From CAKZNE01 sp964485405 (GTDB lineage Bacteria > Bacteroidota > Bacteroidia > Flavobacteriales > Schleiferiaceae): a stretch of DNA of 64,000 nt. The notes under the pieces are model-generated. The model saw only the letters and a program-made list of their open reading frames with translations, had not been told where the DNA came from and ran no database searches. The stretch covers positions 76,022 through 140,021 of the forward strand of contig CAZAJG010000005.1 of assembly GCA_964485405.1 (NCBI GenBank), given 5' to 3'. Positions 35,122-43,990 of the stretch are shown one piece after another. Positions within the stretch are counted from its first letter, which is position 1. Every line of letters begins with the position of its first letter. The translations under genes were made by a program, and so were the position numbers.

Positions 35122-36798
35122 TTACTGCACAACCACCTTATTGATATTGGTTTCACCCCTATTGTTTGTAACTTCAAGAAGGTAAATACCTTCTGATAAG
35201 TGATCTGCGCTGATTGTATACTTACCACTTACGTTGGAACTTTTATATACTTCCTTTCCAGAAATGTCTTTTATAGCAAGGTCAAATAGTTCATTCTCAT
35301 CCAAAGTAATGGTTGTAGAACCGTTGAATGGATTCGGATAAACATCAATCGTTTGATTGCTGAAATTTTCATTTAAGCTGATGCTTAATGCCTCGCAGCT
35401 GTTCCATTTAAAAGCCAATATGTGTAATTGATCATCTGGACGCTCAAAGAAACGGTTTAAGCTACCTGTTCCGCTTGGCTCTGTGCAAGATGAGTCCATT
35501 AAACCTACCCAATCTTCTTCTTGCTCTGTACCGTCAGATTTTACATTCATAAACTTGTAAGCTACTTTTCCTGGGCAAATGCCGGTGAAGGTAGTTTCAA
35601 AAACTCCTGGAGCTCCTGGCACAGGGTTCATTAAAGTTCTACCATCTTGCCAGTTTGGTGTTGTAAAATCACCAATTACGTATACATCGTTTAAATCTGC
35701 AGGATTAGGAAATGTGGTCATATCTACAACAAAACGAAGATCTCCCGGAGCTGGTTTTGGAGTACATGCACCAAAAGCATCTGCACCAAAACAACGCACC
35801 ATAAGCACTGTATCGCTGGTTAACTGAACGGTTTTATCAGCACCACCTTCCCAGCTGGTGTTTCCGTTTTGGATAGAACGCGCTTTGTATTTAAACTCAG
35901 GACCAGGAACCCTTACCGTAATGGAGTAAATATTATCTCCATCAGGATCGGTTAAATAATCTCCACCCGACCAAGAGTTTAATGGGCCAGCAATATCAGC
36001 AGAGTCAGAGGTCCAACCACAAAGGTTTTGCATATCTACATTTACGGTTACGTTAAATGTATCTGGAATAAAACAAGACATACATTGGCCAAAGCAAACC
36101 GCACCGTTGTTGTAAACCGTATCGCTGTTTACTGTAATTCCTCGGTTACCGTTTACCGCACAAGAACCCGGAACACTTTCGTCAGAGCCCCAAGCAGCAC
36201 CATTAATGAATTTGAATTCAACCATGGTACCAGACATGATGTATTCTATGTGAGAATAAACACTATCGCTGTTTAAATCGGTCATAATGCTCGCTCCTGG
36301 AGTCCAGTTTGGAACATGCGAGTTACCGGTAACACTAATGGTGTCGTCTACATTTGTCTCTTGACTCATGTCTACAACGGTGGTTAAAGCGTGCATTCCT
36401 GCTGGAGCAGCTCCACCAAACATTACTGCTGCTAATACAGTGTCTCCTCTAACGGTAAACCAACGGTTGTCGTTTCCACTTCCTCTATCTACCTGAACCG
36501 CTGCTGGTACAGACTCTACGCCTGGCCAGTCGTTATCGTTGATAAACTTAAACTGATAAGTTCCTGCCGGAAGGCTCACTTGAACGTCATAAACAGTTCC
36601 ACTGGAATTTGTCATAGAAGTAGCGGCAGGATCCCAGTTACCTGCAGCACCCGCTGCCATCTGAAAATCACCGGCTACATGCACTCCGTTAGCACTGGGT
36701 GTAATTGCTCCAAGGTCTACCTGAAAGGTAACATTGTATTGAGCAAATGCTATACTGGAGGTTAATAATGCAACCATTAAAGAATAAAAGTTCCTCAT
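35122..36798 (-). CDS. T9SS-sorted protein with four tandem starch-binding-like modules
   Basis: A 558-residue secreted protein. Signal peptide at 1-20, then four beta-sandwich modules of about 90-110 residues (roughly 22-128, 137-236, 248-337 and 354-463). Each carries a V/I-x-G-(D)-F-x-x-x-x-W signature: GDF...NW at 43-55, VTGNSHVPNW, IAGPLNSW and VIGDFTTPNW, followed by an F/YKF strand, as in CBM20/E-set starch-binding folds. A type A T9SS sorting domain ends the chain (from about 484, IDVYPNPFNG). I infer a surface glycan-binding protein playing the role of SusE/SusF. It diverges from the GH13 gene at 36925, and two operator copies lie in the shared spacer. Confidence 0.8.
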   Translation of the reverse strand: MRNFYSLMVALLTSSIAFAQYNVTFQVDLGAITPSANGVHVAGDFQMAAGAAGNWDPAATSMTNSSGTVYDVQVSLPAGTYQFKFINDNDWPGVESVPAAVQVDRGSGNDNRWFTVRGDTVLAAVMFGGAAPAGMHALTTVVDMSQETNVDDTISVTGNSHVPNWTPGASIMTDLNSDSVYSHIEYIMSGTMVEFKFINGAAWGSDESVPGSCAVNGNRGITVNSDTVYNNGAVCFGQCMSCFIPDTFNVTVNVDMQNLCGWTSDSADIAGPLNSWSGGDYLTDPDGDNIYSITVRVPGPEFKYKARSIQNGNTSWEGGADKTVQLTSDTVLMVRCFGADAFGACTPKPAPGDLRFVVDMTTFPNPADLNDVYVIGDFTTPNWQDGRTLMNPVPGAPGVFETTFTGICPGKVAYKFMNVKSDGTEQEEDWVGLMDSSCTEPSGTGSLNRFFERPDDQLHILAFKWNSCEALSISLNENFSNQTIDVYPNPFNGSTTITLDENELFDLAIKDISGKEVYKSSNVSGKYTISADHLSEGIYLLEVTNNRGETNINKVVVQ

Positions 36799-36828
36799 AA
36801 TAGTATGTTTAAGATTTAATTTGTTTAC

Positions 36829-36849
36829 TTAGTGTAATAAATACAATTA
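36829..36849. promoter_or_regulatory. Maltodextrin-regulon operator, site A
   Basis: TTAGTGTA-ATAAA-TACAATTA has the 8-5-8 form of the palindrome shared by six sites in this locus. It lies 31 bp upstream of the minus-strand starch-binding gene and also in front of the plus-strand GH13 gene. Confidence 0.65.
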
Positions 36850-36855
36850 CTGTGC

Positions 36856-36888
36856 AATGTAGAAAAAAATTTTTGTTAATTCTACATT
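36856..36888. repeat. 9-bp inverted repeat with 15-bp spacer between sites A and B
   Basis: AATGTAGAA (36856-36864) and TTCTACATT (36880-36888) are exact inverted copies around an A/T-rich centre. The second arm abuts site B. It may be a site for a second regulator. Confidence 0.45.
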
Positions 36889-36908
36889 AAGTGTGTAAAA
36901 TACAGTTT
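36888..36908. promoter_or_regulatory. Maltodextrin-regulon operator, site B
   Basis: TAAGTGTG-TAAAA-TACAGTTT is the second, more degenerate copy in this divergent spacer. It ends 16 bp before the ATG of the GH13 gene at 36925. No good -7 element fits between it and that start codon. Confidence 0.55.
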
Positions 36909-36924
36909 TTAAAAGCCTGATAAC

Positions 36925-38769
36925 ATGATGTTTGTTCGTGATTGGTGTCATAAGTACACTTATATTTTACTGTTACTCTTTTGTTTAGCTGAAAATTCGT
37001 CTGCTCAAACAACGGTCTACCCCCCGTTTTGGTGGAAGGGTATGGAGAACGATACCCTACATCTGATACTTCATAATGAGAAGGGTTTTAGCAAAATACC
37101 AGCGTTTAGTGGTGATGTAGTTGAGGTTTTGGACCTGGAAATTGCAGAGAATACACACTATGTCTTTGCATCGCTTTTTATTAACGAGCATGGTAAAGAT
37201 TCGGATTTTCGAATTAAAGTAGGAAGACAAAGGATCAAATATCTCCTTAAGGATCGTGAAAACAGGAATGTTGAAAGTTTGGACCAAAGTGATGTGATGT
37301 ACTTAATTACGCCAGACCGTTTTGCCAACGGTGATCCAAAAAACGATTATGTAGAGGGAATGGCTGAGAAAGTTTACAGCCGAGATTCCATTTACGGCAG
37401 ACATGGAGGCGATATTCAAGGGATTATCAATCAATTGGATTACATCCAAAATCTGGGTTTTAACTCTTTATGGATTTGCCCTTTGCAAACAAACGATCAG
37501 GAAGTAGCTTCCTATCATGGCTATGCAATAACGGATCACTACTCCATTGACCCTAGATTTGGCAGTAATGCTTTGTACGCAGAACTGGTGGATAAAATGC
37601 ATCAAAAAGGAATGAAGATGGTGATGGATGTAGTGTATAATCATGTAGGTTTAAATCATCATCTGTTTACGGACTTACCCGATTCGAATTTCTTTCACTT
37701 CCATAAAGGTTATTCTAAAGGTTACAAGCAAACAAATTATCGTGCGGCTACTTTATTCGATCCTCACGTTTCGGATGGGGATGCGAAGACCTTTAAAGAT
37801 GGTTGGTTTGTGCGTGATATGCCGGATATCAATCAGCAACACTCCCCTATGGCGCAATACCTTATTCAAAACTCCATTTGGTGGATTGAAGAGTTTGGCA
37901 TAGATGCATTTAGAATAGATACGTATACTTATCCGGATCAAGCCTTTATGGCGGATTTAGCCCGAAGAATTAAAAAGGAGTATCCCAACTTTTTCATTTT
38001 TGGAGAAACTTGGGTACATGGGCCCGAAATTCAAAGCTATTTTGTGGAGAAAAACCCCTTTAACCCAATAGAATCGCATATGGATGCGGTAACGGATTTT
38101 CAACTGGCTTTTGCCATTCAAGAAGCGGTAAGTAGAGAACAAGGGTGGACAGAAGGCGTAGCGAAAGTTTATTATCGCTTGGCGGCAGATTATCTGTACC
38201 GGAACCCTGAAAAGCACGTTACTTTCCTTGATAATCATGATTTGGCTAGAATATTCGGTCATGTGAATGGGGATTTGAATAAGATGGAAATAGCATTAGG
38301 GATGCTGTTTACCATGCGCGGTATTCCTTGTATGTATTATGGTACGGAGATTTTGATGCGCGGTGTGGAAAACCACGGAGTGATAAGAGAAGATTTTCCA
38401 GGAGGTTGGGTAGGCGATGAAATCAATAAATTCGACCCTGAACAGCTGTCTGAAAACGAGGGGCGTATTCAGTCTTACATCACACATCTACTAGCTTGGC
38501 GATCTTCATCTAAAGCCATAACCCAAGGCAAGTTAAAGCACTTTGTTCCTCAAGATGGAGTGTATGTCTATTTCCGCTACCATGAGGAGGATGTGGTTAT
38601 GGTGGTGGTAAACTCTAATAACAACAAAGATGTAGAGGTAGACCTAAGCCGTTTTGAAGAGATTTGGCCTCAAGGCGCAAAGGGAAAAGATGTGATGAGC
38701 GATACCATTTTTGAATCCAATGTGTTGAAAACAGAGGCGTTATCTATTCAAATATTTCAACTTCAATAA
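36925..38769 (+). CDS. GH13 alpha-amylase/neopullulanase-type enzyme, exported
   Basis: Glycoside hydrolase family 13 enzyme of 614 residues that cleaves alpha-1,4 glucans or maltodextrins. A signal peptide (residues 1-28, ending SSAQ) suggests a periplasmic or surface enzyme (SusA-like). A short N-terminal beta domain (about 29-115) precedes the catalytic barrel. Conserved regions: DVVYNH (235-240), nucleophile D332 in FRIDT, acid/base E361 in FGETW, and D439 in LDNHD. The chain ends in a C-terminal beta domain without a T9SS signal. It converges with the transporter gene, with only 8 bp between the two stops, and shares its upstream region with the starch-binding gene. Confidence 0.93.
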   Translation: MMFVRDWCHKYTYILLLLFCLAENSSAQTTVYPPFWWKGMENDTLHLILHNEKGFSKIPAFSGDVVEVLDLEIAENTHYVFASLFINEHGKDSDFRIKVGRQRIKYLLKDRENRNVESLDQSDVMYLITPDRFANGDPKNDYVEGMAEKVYSRDSIYGRHGGDIQGIINQLDYIQNLGFNSLWICPLQTNDQEVASYHGYAITDHYSIDPRFGSNALYAELVDKMHQKGMKMVMDVVYNHVGLNHHLFTDLPDSNFFHFHKGYSKGYKQTNYRAATLFDPHVSDGDAKTFKDGWFVRDMPDINQQHSPMAQYLIQNSIWWIEEFGIDAFRIDTYTYPDQAFMADLARRIKKEYPNFFIFGETWVHGPEIQSYFVEKNPFNPIESHMDAVTDFQLAFAIQEAVSREQGWTEGVAKVYYRLAADYLYRNPEKHVTFLDNHDLARIFGHVNGDLNKMEIALGMLFTMRGIPCMYYGTEILMRGVENHGVIREDFPGGWVGDEINKFDPEQLSENEGRIQSYITHLLAWRSSSKAITQGKLKHFVPQDGVYVYFRYHEEDVVMVVVNSNNNKDVEVDLSRFEEIWPQGAKGKDVMSDTIFESNVLKTEALSIQIFQLQ

Positions 38770-38777
38770 AGACAAAT

Positions 38778-40181
38778 TTAGGTAACAGAAAGTTCCGGGC
38801 TTTTTTGGTACGTTATAGCTTGCTTATTGGTTATAAACAGGGTAGAAAGCCCTCCCAAAATTAGAGATGTGCCTGCCAACAGCATAGCATTAATGGCGCT
38901 ATCGCCAAAAAGGTGTGTATATAAATAGTTGAGGCCACCTGTTGCTGCAATAATTTGGGGAATAACAATAAACATATTAAACAAGCCCATAAATACACCC
39001 ATTTTTTTAGGATCAATAGAGCTGGATAACATGGCGTAAGGCATGGATAATATGCTTCCCCAAGAAATGCCAATGAGCACAAAAGACCAGATTAAATGAC
39101 TGGAGTTTTCAATAAAATACATAGAGATAAAGCCTAAGCCACCAAGAATAAGTGAGCCCATGTGTATGTATTTCCGATTGATTCTTTTACAGGAAGTATA
39201 GAAGGTAAGGAGCAATGCAAAAACCATGGATGAAAGGCCATAAAACCCCATATGTGAACCTACGAGATCCGCAGCATCATTGTACTTTTTATCCGCAAGC
39301 GTATAAATTTGAACCTCTTGTTCTGTAGCGGTTTCTATATTAATGTCATCTGGTTTTGGCGACTTAAAAACATGGTCTGTTAAAGCAGGTGTGGCTAAGC
39401 TCCACATGGCAAAAAAAGCGAACCAGCTAAAGAATTGTACCAAGCCCAGTTTCGCCATAGTTTTAGGCATATTTACGATGTTGTCTACAATCTCGTTGAG
39501 CGCTGTTCGTGCTCCTGCACTTGCCTTTTTCTCCGCCTTAAATTCCTCCATGTCTTCCGGTGGATATTCTGAGGTGGTAAAAACGGTGTAGAGTATAGAA
39601 GCGAGAAATACAAAGCCACCAATGGCAAAAGCTATTTTAACAGACATAGGAATGATGCCTGGCGCTGCTTCGTTGGAAACGCCAAGATAATTCACCATAA
39701 GTGGGAGATTGCTAGCTACCCAGGTTCCGATACCAATAATAAGGGTTTGCATAACAAAGCCATAGCTTCTTTGCGAATCAGGAAGTTTATCTGCCACCAA
39801 AGCTCTAAAAGGCTCCATGCTAATATTGATGGAAGCATCCAATACCCATAGACAACCTGCGGCAATCCAAAGCAGAGGAGAGTGGGGGACAAAAAACAAG
39901 GTTATAGAGCTAAGAACCGCACCAATTAAAAAGTAAGGTCTTCTTCTACCCAGTTTTGGGTGCCAAGTGCGGTCGCTTAAATACCCAATAATGGGTTGAA
40001 CCAATAGTCCGGTTAAGGGCGCTGCAATCCATAGCATCGGAATTTCATCTTTGGCGGCTCCAAGGGTTTGGAAGATTCGCGACATAAACCCTCCCTGAAG
40101 AGCAAACCCAAACTGGATGCCCAAAAAGCCAAAACTCATGTTCCAGATTTGCCAAAAACTCAGCTTCTTTTTTTGTGCCAT
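38778..40181 (-). CDS. SLC45-type MFS sugar transporter
   Basis: Twelve-helix inner-membrane transporter of 467 residues, of the MFS/GPH-like group related to SLC45 and sucrose/maltose transporters. The family marker is GYLSDRTWHPKLGRRRP around residues 66-82 (D70, R71, G78, RRR79-81). A long central cytoplasmic loop (about 210-245) separates the halves. I infer that it brings maltose or short maltodextrins into the cytosol for the GH65 phosphorylase. Operator site C lies 51-71 bp upstream of its ATG and separates it from the GH13 lipoprotein gene, so it can be transcribed alone or by read-through. Confidence 0.88.
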   Translation of the reverse strand: MAQKKKLSFWQIWNMSFGFLGIQFGFALQGGFMSRIFQTLGAAKDEIPMLWIAAPLTGLLVQPIIGYLSDRTWHPKLGRRRPYFLIGAVLSSITLFFVPHSPLLWIAAGCLWVLDASINISMEPFRALVADKLPDSQRSYGFVMQTLIIGIGTWVASNLPLMVNYLGVSNEAAPGIIPMSVKIAFAIGGFVFLASILYTVFTTSEYPPEDMEEFKAEKKASAGARTALNEIVDNIVNMPKTMAKLGLVQFFSWFAFFAMWSLATPALTDHVFKSPKPDDINIETATEQEVQIYTLADKKYNDAADLVGSHMGFYGLSSMVFALLLTFYTSCKRINRKYIHMGSLILGGLGFISMYFIENSSHLIWSFVLIGISWGSILSMPYAMLSSSIDPKKMGVFMGLFNMFIVIPQIIAATGGLNYLYTHLFGDSAINAMLLAGTSLILGGLSTLFITNKQAITYQKSPELSVT

Positions 40182-40231
40182 AACGATTGCATTGAAGTAT
40201 TAAGAAGGGTGAATATAGAAAATAAAAAACA

Positions 40232-40252
40232 AAAGTGTAATTAGTACACTTA
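40232..40252. promoter_or_regulatory. Maltodextrin-regulon operator, site C
   Basis: AAAGTGTA-ATTAG-TACACTTA, with perfect 7-bp arms AAGTGTA/TACACTT. It lies between the GH13 lipoprotein stop and the transporter gene. On the minus strand a weak -7 candidate, TATATTCA, starts 25 bp from its centre. Confidence 0.8.
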
Positions 40253-40253
40253 G

Positions 40254-41654
40254 TTATTCTTCTTCATACGTCAATACTAGAAAGTCATGGGCCTTAGCCA
40301 CATGGTTCATCGTTTTAGGAGAAACTCGTATTCCCTTACCACCCATAGGAACGGTAAATTTGGCGGGCAGAATTCCGTTGGGAAGCTCCACATCTTCTTC
40401 TCCAAAGTTTAGAAGGACCATTAGATTTTCTGTGCCTTGTTTTGGTTTCCGTAAGAAGGCATAAATGTTAGGGTTTTCTACGTCTACTCTCTCAAAACTG
40501 CCTTGCTCTTCTCCATTAACCAATGCGGGATGTCTCTCTTTTAAACGCATCATGCTTTGATAAAAGTAGTGGTAGGTAGAGTCTGACCAATTGATGGTAT
40601 CTTTTTCAAAAAAGGCCAAACGCTTGTTTAAGCCTCCTTCTTGACCGCTGTATATCAATGGCATTCCATCTGGGAAGGTGGTGGCTAAAACAAAAAAGTT
40701 CAGGTGGTTTTTTCCCATTCGTTCAAATACGGTTCCATTCCAACTGTTCTCATCATGGTTTGTGGTAAAAAACATTCGGTACGCGCCTCTAGGATATAGC
40801 GTATCTACCTTAGCCTTATAGGTGTCAAAAATTTCAGGTGTTTCATTTCCTTTTGCTACTTCATTCATTAAGTGATGAAACTCCCAACCGTAGGTCATAT
40901 CAAAAGCATACTCATGAAACTCTGGCCCCTCTGCTTCGGCAAGCATAAACACGGGCTTAATAAGATCAAGTCTTCTACGGGCTTCATTCCAAAAATCCAT
41001 GGGCACCATCATAGCCACATCACAGCGGTAACCATCTATGTTGGTTTCGTTTACCCAAAACTCCATAGCCTGCAGCATGGCTTCGCGCATCTCGGTATTG
41101 TCATAGTTGAGATCGGCTACATCCGACCAATCTGCCACCGGAGCAACAACTTGACCACTATCGTTTTGTGTGTACCAATCCAGATGATCCTTCATCCATA
41201 CGTTGTCCCACGCACTGTGGTTAGCTACCCAATCTAAGATTACTTTAAAACCAAGATCATGCGCATTCTCCACCAAAGCTTTAAAATCGCTCATAGTACC
41301 AAACTCAGGGTTAACCTCCGTGTAGTTGCTGATCGAATAATAGCTCCCCAATCCTCCTTTTCGCTTTTTTTCACCGATGGGTTGAACGGGCATTATCCAA
41401 AGAATTTCCGTACCCAACTCCTTTAAACGAGGAAGGTCTTTTTGAAAAGCTTTGAGCGTACCTTCAGGGGTATGTTGGCGGATGTTTACTTCGTAAATTC
41501 TGGAGTCTTTACTCCATTCTGGATGCTTTACTTCTGCATATTCAACCGTTAGGTTTTTTGGATCAGTGGATGCATCAGAGGTTTCAGTCGCTTGATTTTG
41601 GCAGGATATAAATAGTACTAAACTTAGCAAGCATATCAATGATTTTGTATTCAT
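40254..41654 (-). CDS. GH13 alpha-amylase-like lipoprotein
   Basis: A 466-residue family 13 glycoside hydrolase anchored as a lipoprotein (lipobox FISC, Cys18), so probably in the periplasm or outer membrane. Catalytic residues are in place: D212 in GYRCDVA, E240 in MLAEAEGP and D301 in TTNHDE; region I reads DWVANHS. The start ATG overlaps the stop of the upstream GH13 gene by 4 bp (ATGA), which indicates translational coupling. It belongs to the kinase-pgmB-GH65-GH13-GH13 operon. Exact specificity (alpha-amylase, glucan branching or debranching) cannot be read from the sequence. Confidence 0.92.
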   Translation of the reverse strand: MNTKSLICLLSLVLFISCQNQATETSDASTDPKNLTVEYAEVKHPEWSKDSRIYEVNIRQHTPEGTLKAFQKDLPRLKELGTEILWIMPVQPIGEKKRKGGLGSYYSISNYTEVNPEFGTMSDFKALVENAHDLGFKVILDWVANHSAWDNVWMKDHLDWYTQNDSGQVVAPVADWSDVADLNYDNTEMREAMLQAMEFWVNETNIDGYRCDVAMMVPMDFWNEARRRLDLIKPVFMLAEAEGPEFHEYAFDMTYGWEFHHLMNEVAKGNETPEIFDTYKAKVDTLYPRGAYRMFFTTNHDENSWNGTVFERMGKNHLNFFVLATTFPDGMPLIYSGQEGGLNKRLAFFEKDTINWSDSTYHYFYQSMMRLKERHPALVNGEEQGSFERVDVENPNIYAFLRKPKQGTENLMVLLNFGEEDVELPNGILPAKFTVPMGGKGIRVSPKTMNHVAKAHDFLVLTYEEE

Positions 41655-43990
41655 GGTTGGGTGGTTTTAATGAGGTATTCAAAGCTGAGTGGAGGTAAAG
41701 CCATAACTGCTTTTCTGCGAACTCCATCGTACTGGGGGGCATTGGGTAAAAAAGTGTTTTTAAAAGAAGACGAATCGCTAGCAAACCACTCCGCAGCTTT
41801 TCTTTCGGTACTTGGGTTTATAAGAATAACCACTTCCTGATCAAAATAAGATCGATGTATCATGATCGCTCCGTTTTGTACTTCCATTTTAGTTGTTCCA
41901 AATAATAACGGTAGAGCGGTGGCTCTTAGTTCATTTAACATCGTAACGTGGTTCAAAAGCTTTTGCTCATCGGCATCGTAATTTTCAAATTTCATCATCC
42001 TTCTATTGTCTGGGTCTCCACCTCCGGGCATTCCAAATTCATCCCCGTAATAAATACAAGGTATTCCAGGAACCGCGTTGTTAAAAGCATGTAGTAGAGC
42101 CAATCTTCTATACGCTTTTGATGAGGGTTTCCCTATTTTTCTGTCCCAACCCGCTAGTTTTTGATCCTCCTCAAATTTTACATCTCCTGAAGCTAGACTG
42201 ATAAACCTGGATCGGTCTTGATTTCCTGTGATATTACCCATTAAATGATGGTAACCATAGGTGTTTAAACTCTGATAAAGTTTGTTTTTTAAGTCTTCCA
42301 GATTTCCATCAGGCTTGGCAAAAGCACTTACGGCAGCATCGTAAAGGTTAAAGTCAAATTGGGCATCCAACATACCGGTACTGATGTAACTATTAATTAG
42401 CTGCGGGCTACCATATGTTTCACCAATTTGATAGATAGGTTTAGGAGTAGAGGCTTTTATTTTTTTGGTGAGCGTTCGCCAATATAGTTCATCAATGTGT
42501 TTGGTGGCATCGTGTCGGAAACCATCAAACTCAAATTCGGTTAACCAAAAGAGGGCACTATCCACCATAGGGTCCACTACTTCTTTACGCCTCAAGTCTA
42601 AAGTGGGTAAATGATCATCAAACCAAGTGGTTAATCTATGTTCATCCCATTTTTCAGTGTTCTTGGAGCCATCGGGTAGGTATAAATCGGTGGCCCAACT
42701 TTTGTTTTTTTGGTAAATGGGATGATCGATGTGCACATGATTGGCCACATAATCGAGAATCACGTTTTTGTCGCTTTGATGAGAATTTTCCAGAAGAGCA
42801 TTTAGCTCCTCTTTGTTTCCAAAACGATAATCAATCTTTACATTGCTTATGGGCCAGTAGCCGTGGTAACCGGAAAATTTACTTTTTGTTTTTCCTTTGT
42901 TCCAGTAGCCCCACGCATCTTCAGGGTTTTGGGTAATGGGAGATAACCAGATGGTATTTACATTCAAGTTTTCGAAAAATTCATCTTTTACTTTTAGGTC
43001 CACCCCTTTTAAGTCGCCACCCATATAATTGGCCTTGGGATGAATTTTTTTATCCGCTACAGGTTTATCATTTTTAGAATTACCGTTGTTGAAACGATCC
43101 ACCATTAAAAAGTATAATCTCGCTTGATGCCAGTCTGAACGATCAAGCTTTTCTGCATTTAAAACAGGCTTTCCATATTCAAGAGGAATGATGAGATCGT
43201 TAGCCATTTGCTCACCTCGATATGAATAAGCTCTTAGATAACTTCTTTTAATAGTTTTGGCTTTTTTGGGTATGGGCAAACGGTAAGAGGCCATTAACTC
43301 CTTTTTGGGGTCTTCTACACGCAAAGGTGTGTTGTTCCAAAATCCAAGTACTATCTGGTCTGAATACACATGGCTTAGCACAACGGTATCCTCATCTATT
43401 GCCGCAGCGCTATAGCTGTTAACAGAACCCGTAGATTTTACGGTGATCACATTATTAAAACCACCCATTCCATTGCTAACGGTTTCACTATTTGAAGGGT
43501 CTAAATGTTCCTCACCATTTACAAAGAGTTTATATTCATAACGCCCTGGGTTAAGGTCGTATTTAGTCGTATATGTTCCATCTTTTTTGATAAGTAAATC
43601 GCTAGCCCGATTCCAATTATTAAAAGCTCCAATAATTCGCACTTCGCCATGAATCGTTTTACTGGCAGGTATCGATATTTCCACGGTTTTAAATGAAGGG
43701 TTAATCAGCAGTAAGGCTAGTGGTCCACCCCTTTCTGTTTTAAATCCAAGCGTATTCAACTTCCGATCCATCTTTCCGATAATGAGAAGATTCCCATCCG
43801 TTGTTTGGGTTACATCAATACCAACCGGAATGTTATCTAATGTAGGTTGCTCATCCGGAAAGTAATCATCCAGTACAATAAGGGTGGTATCCTTTTGCAA
43901 ATGGATAGGTGTAAAGAGTCCATGCAAAGCCAATTGAGCTTGGGAGGAAACCGTAATTAACAGGCACAGGACGCAAACCAGTTTTTTCAT
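41651..43990 (-). CDS. GH13 cyclomaltodextrinase/pullulanase-like enzyme with CBM48-type domain
   Basis: A 779-residue exported family 13 enzyme. Signal peptide at 1-19 (SSQA), two N-terminal beta-sandwich regions including a CBM48/E-set domain (about 112-185, IIGAFNNWNRASD and YEYKLFVNG), then the barrel from about 285. Catalytic residues: D494 in GFRHDA, E524 in QIGETYG and D592 in GNQD. The last motif has Gln where most family members have His (NHD), which is a real difference and may affect substrate binding. It overlaps the GH65 gene upstream and the GH13 lipoprotein gene downstream by 4 bp each. I infer a periplasmic dextrin-trimming role. Confidence 0.9.
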   Translation of the reverse strand: MKKLVCVLCLLITVSSQAQLALHGLFTPIHLQKDTTLIVLDDYFPDEQPTLDNIPVGIDVTQTTDGNLLIIGKMDRKLNTLGFKTERGGPLALLLINPSFKTVEISIPASKTIHGEVRIIGAFNNWNRASDLLIKKDGTYTTKYDLNPGRYEYKLFVNGEEHLDPSNSETVSNGMGGFNNVITVKSTGSVNSYSAAAIDEDTVVLSHVYSDQIVLGFWNNTPLRVEDPKKELMASYRLPIPKKAKTIKRSYLRAYSYRGEQMANDLIIPLEYGKPVLNAEKLDRSDWHQARLYFLMVDRFNNGNSKNDKPVADKKIHPKANYMGGDLKGVDLKVKDEFFENLNVNTIWLSPITQNPEDAWGYWNKGKTKSKFSGYHGYWPISNVKIDYRFGNKEELNALLENSHQSDKNVILDYVANHVHIDHPIYQKNKSWATDLYLPDGSKNTEKWDEHRLTTWFDDHLPTLDLRRKEVVDPMVDSALFWLTEFEFDGFRHDATKHIDELYWRTLTKKIKASTPKPIYQIGETYGSPQLINSYISTGMLDAQFDFNLYDAAVSAFAKPDGNLEDLKNKLYQSLNTYGYHHLMGNITGNQDRSRFISLASGDVKFEEDQKLAGWDRKIGKPSSKAYRRLALLHAFNNAVPGIPCIYYGDEFGMPGGGDPDNRRMMKFENYDADEQKLLNHVTMLNELRATALPLLFGTTKMEVQNGAIMIHRSYFDQEVVILINPSTERKAAEWFASDSSSFKNTFLPNAPQYDGVRRKAVMALPPLSFEYLIKTTQP

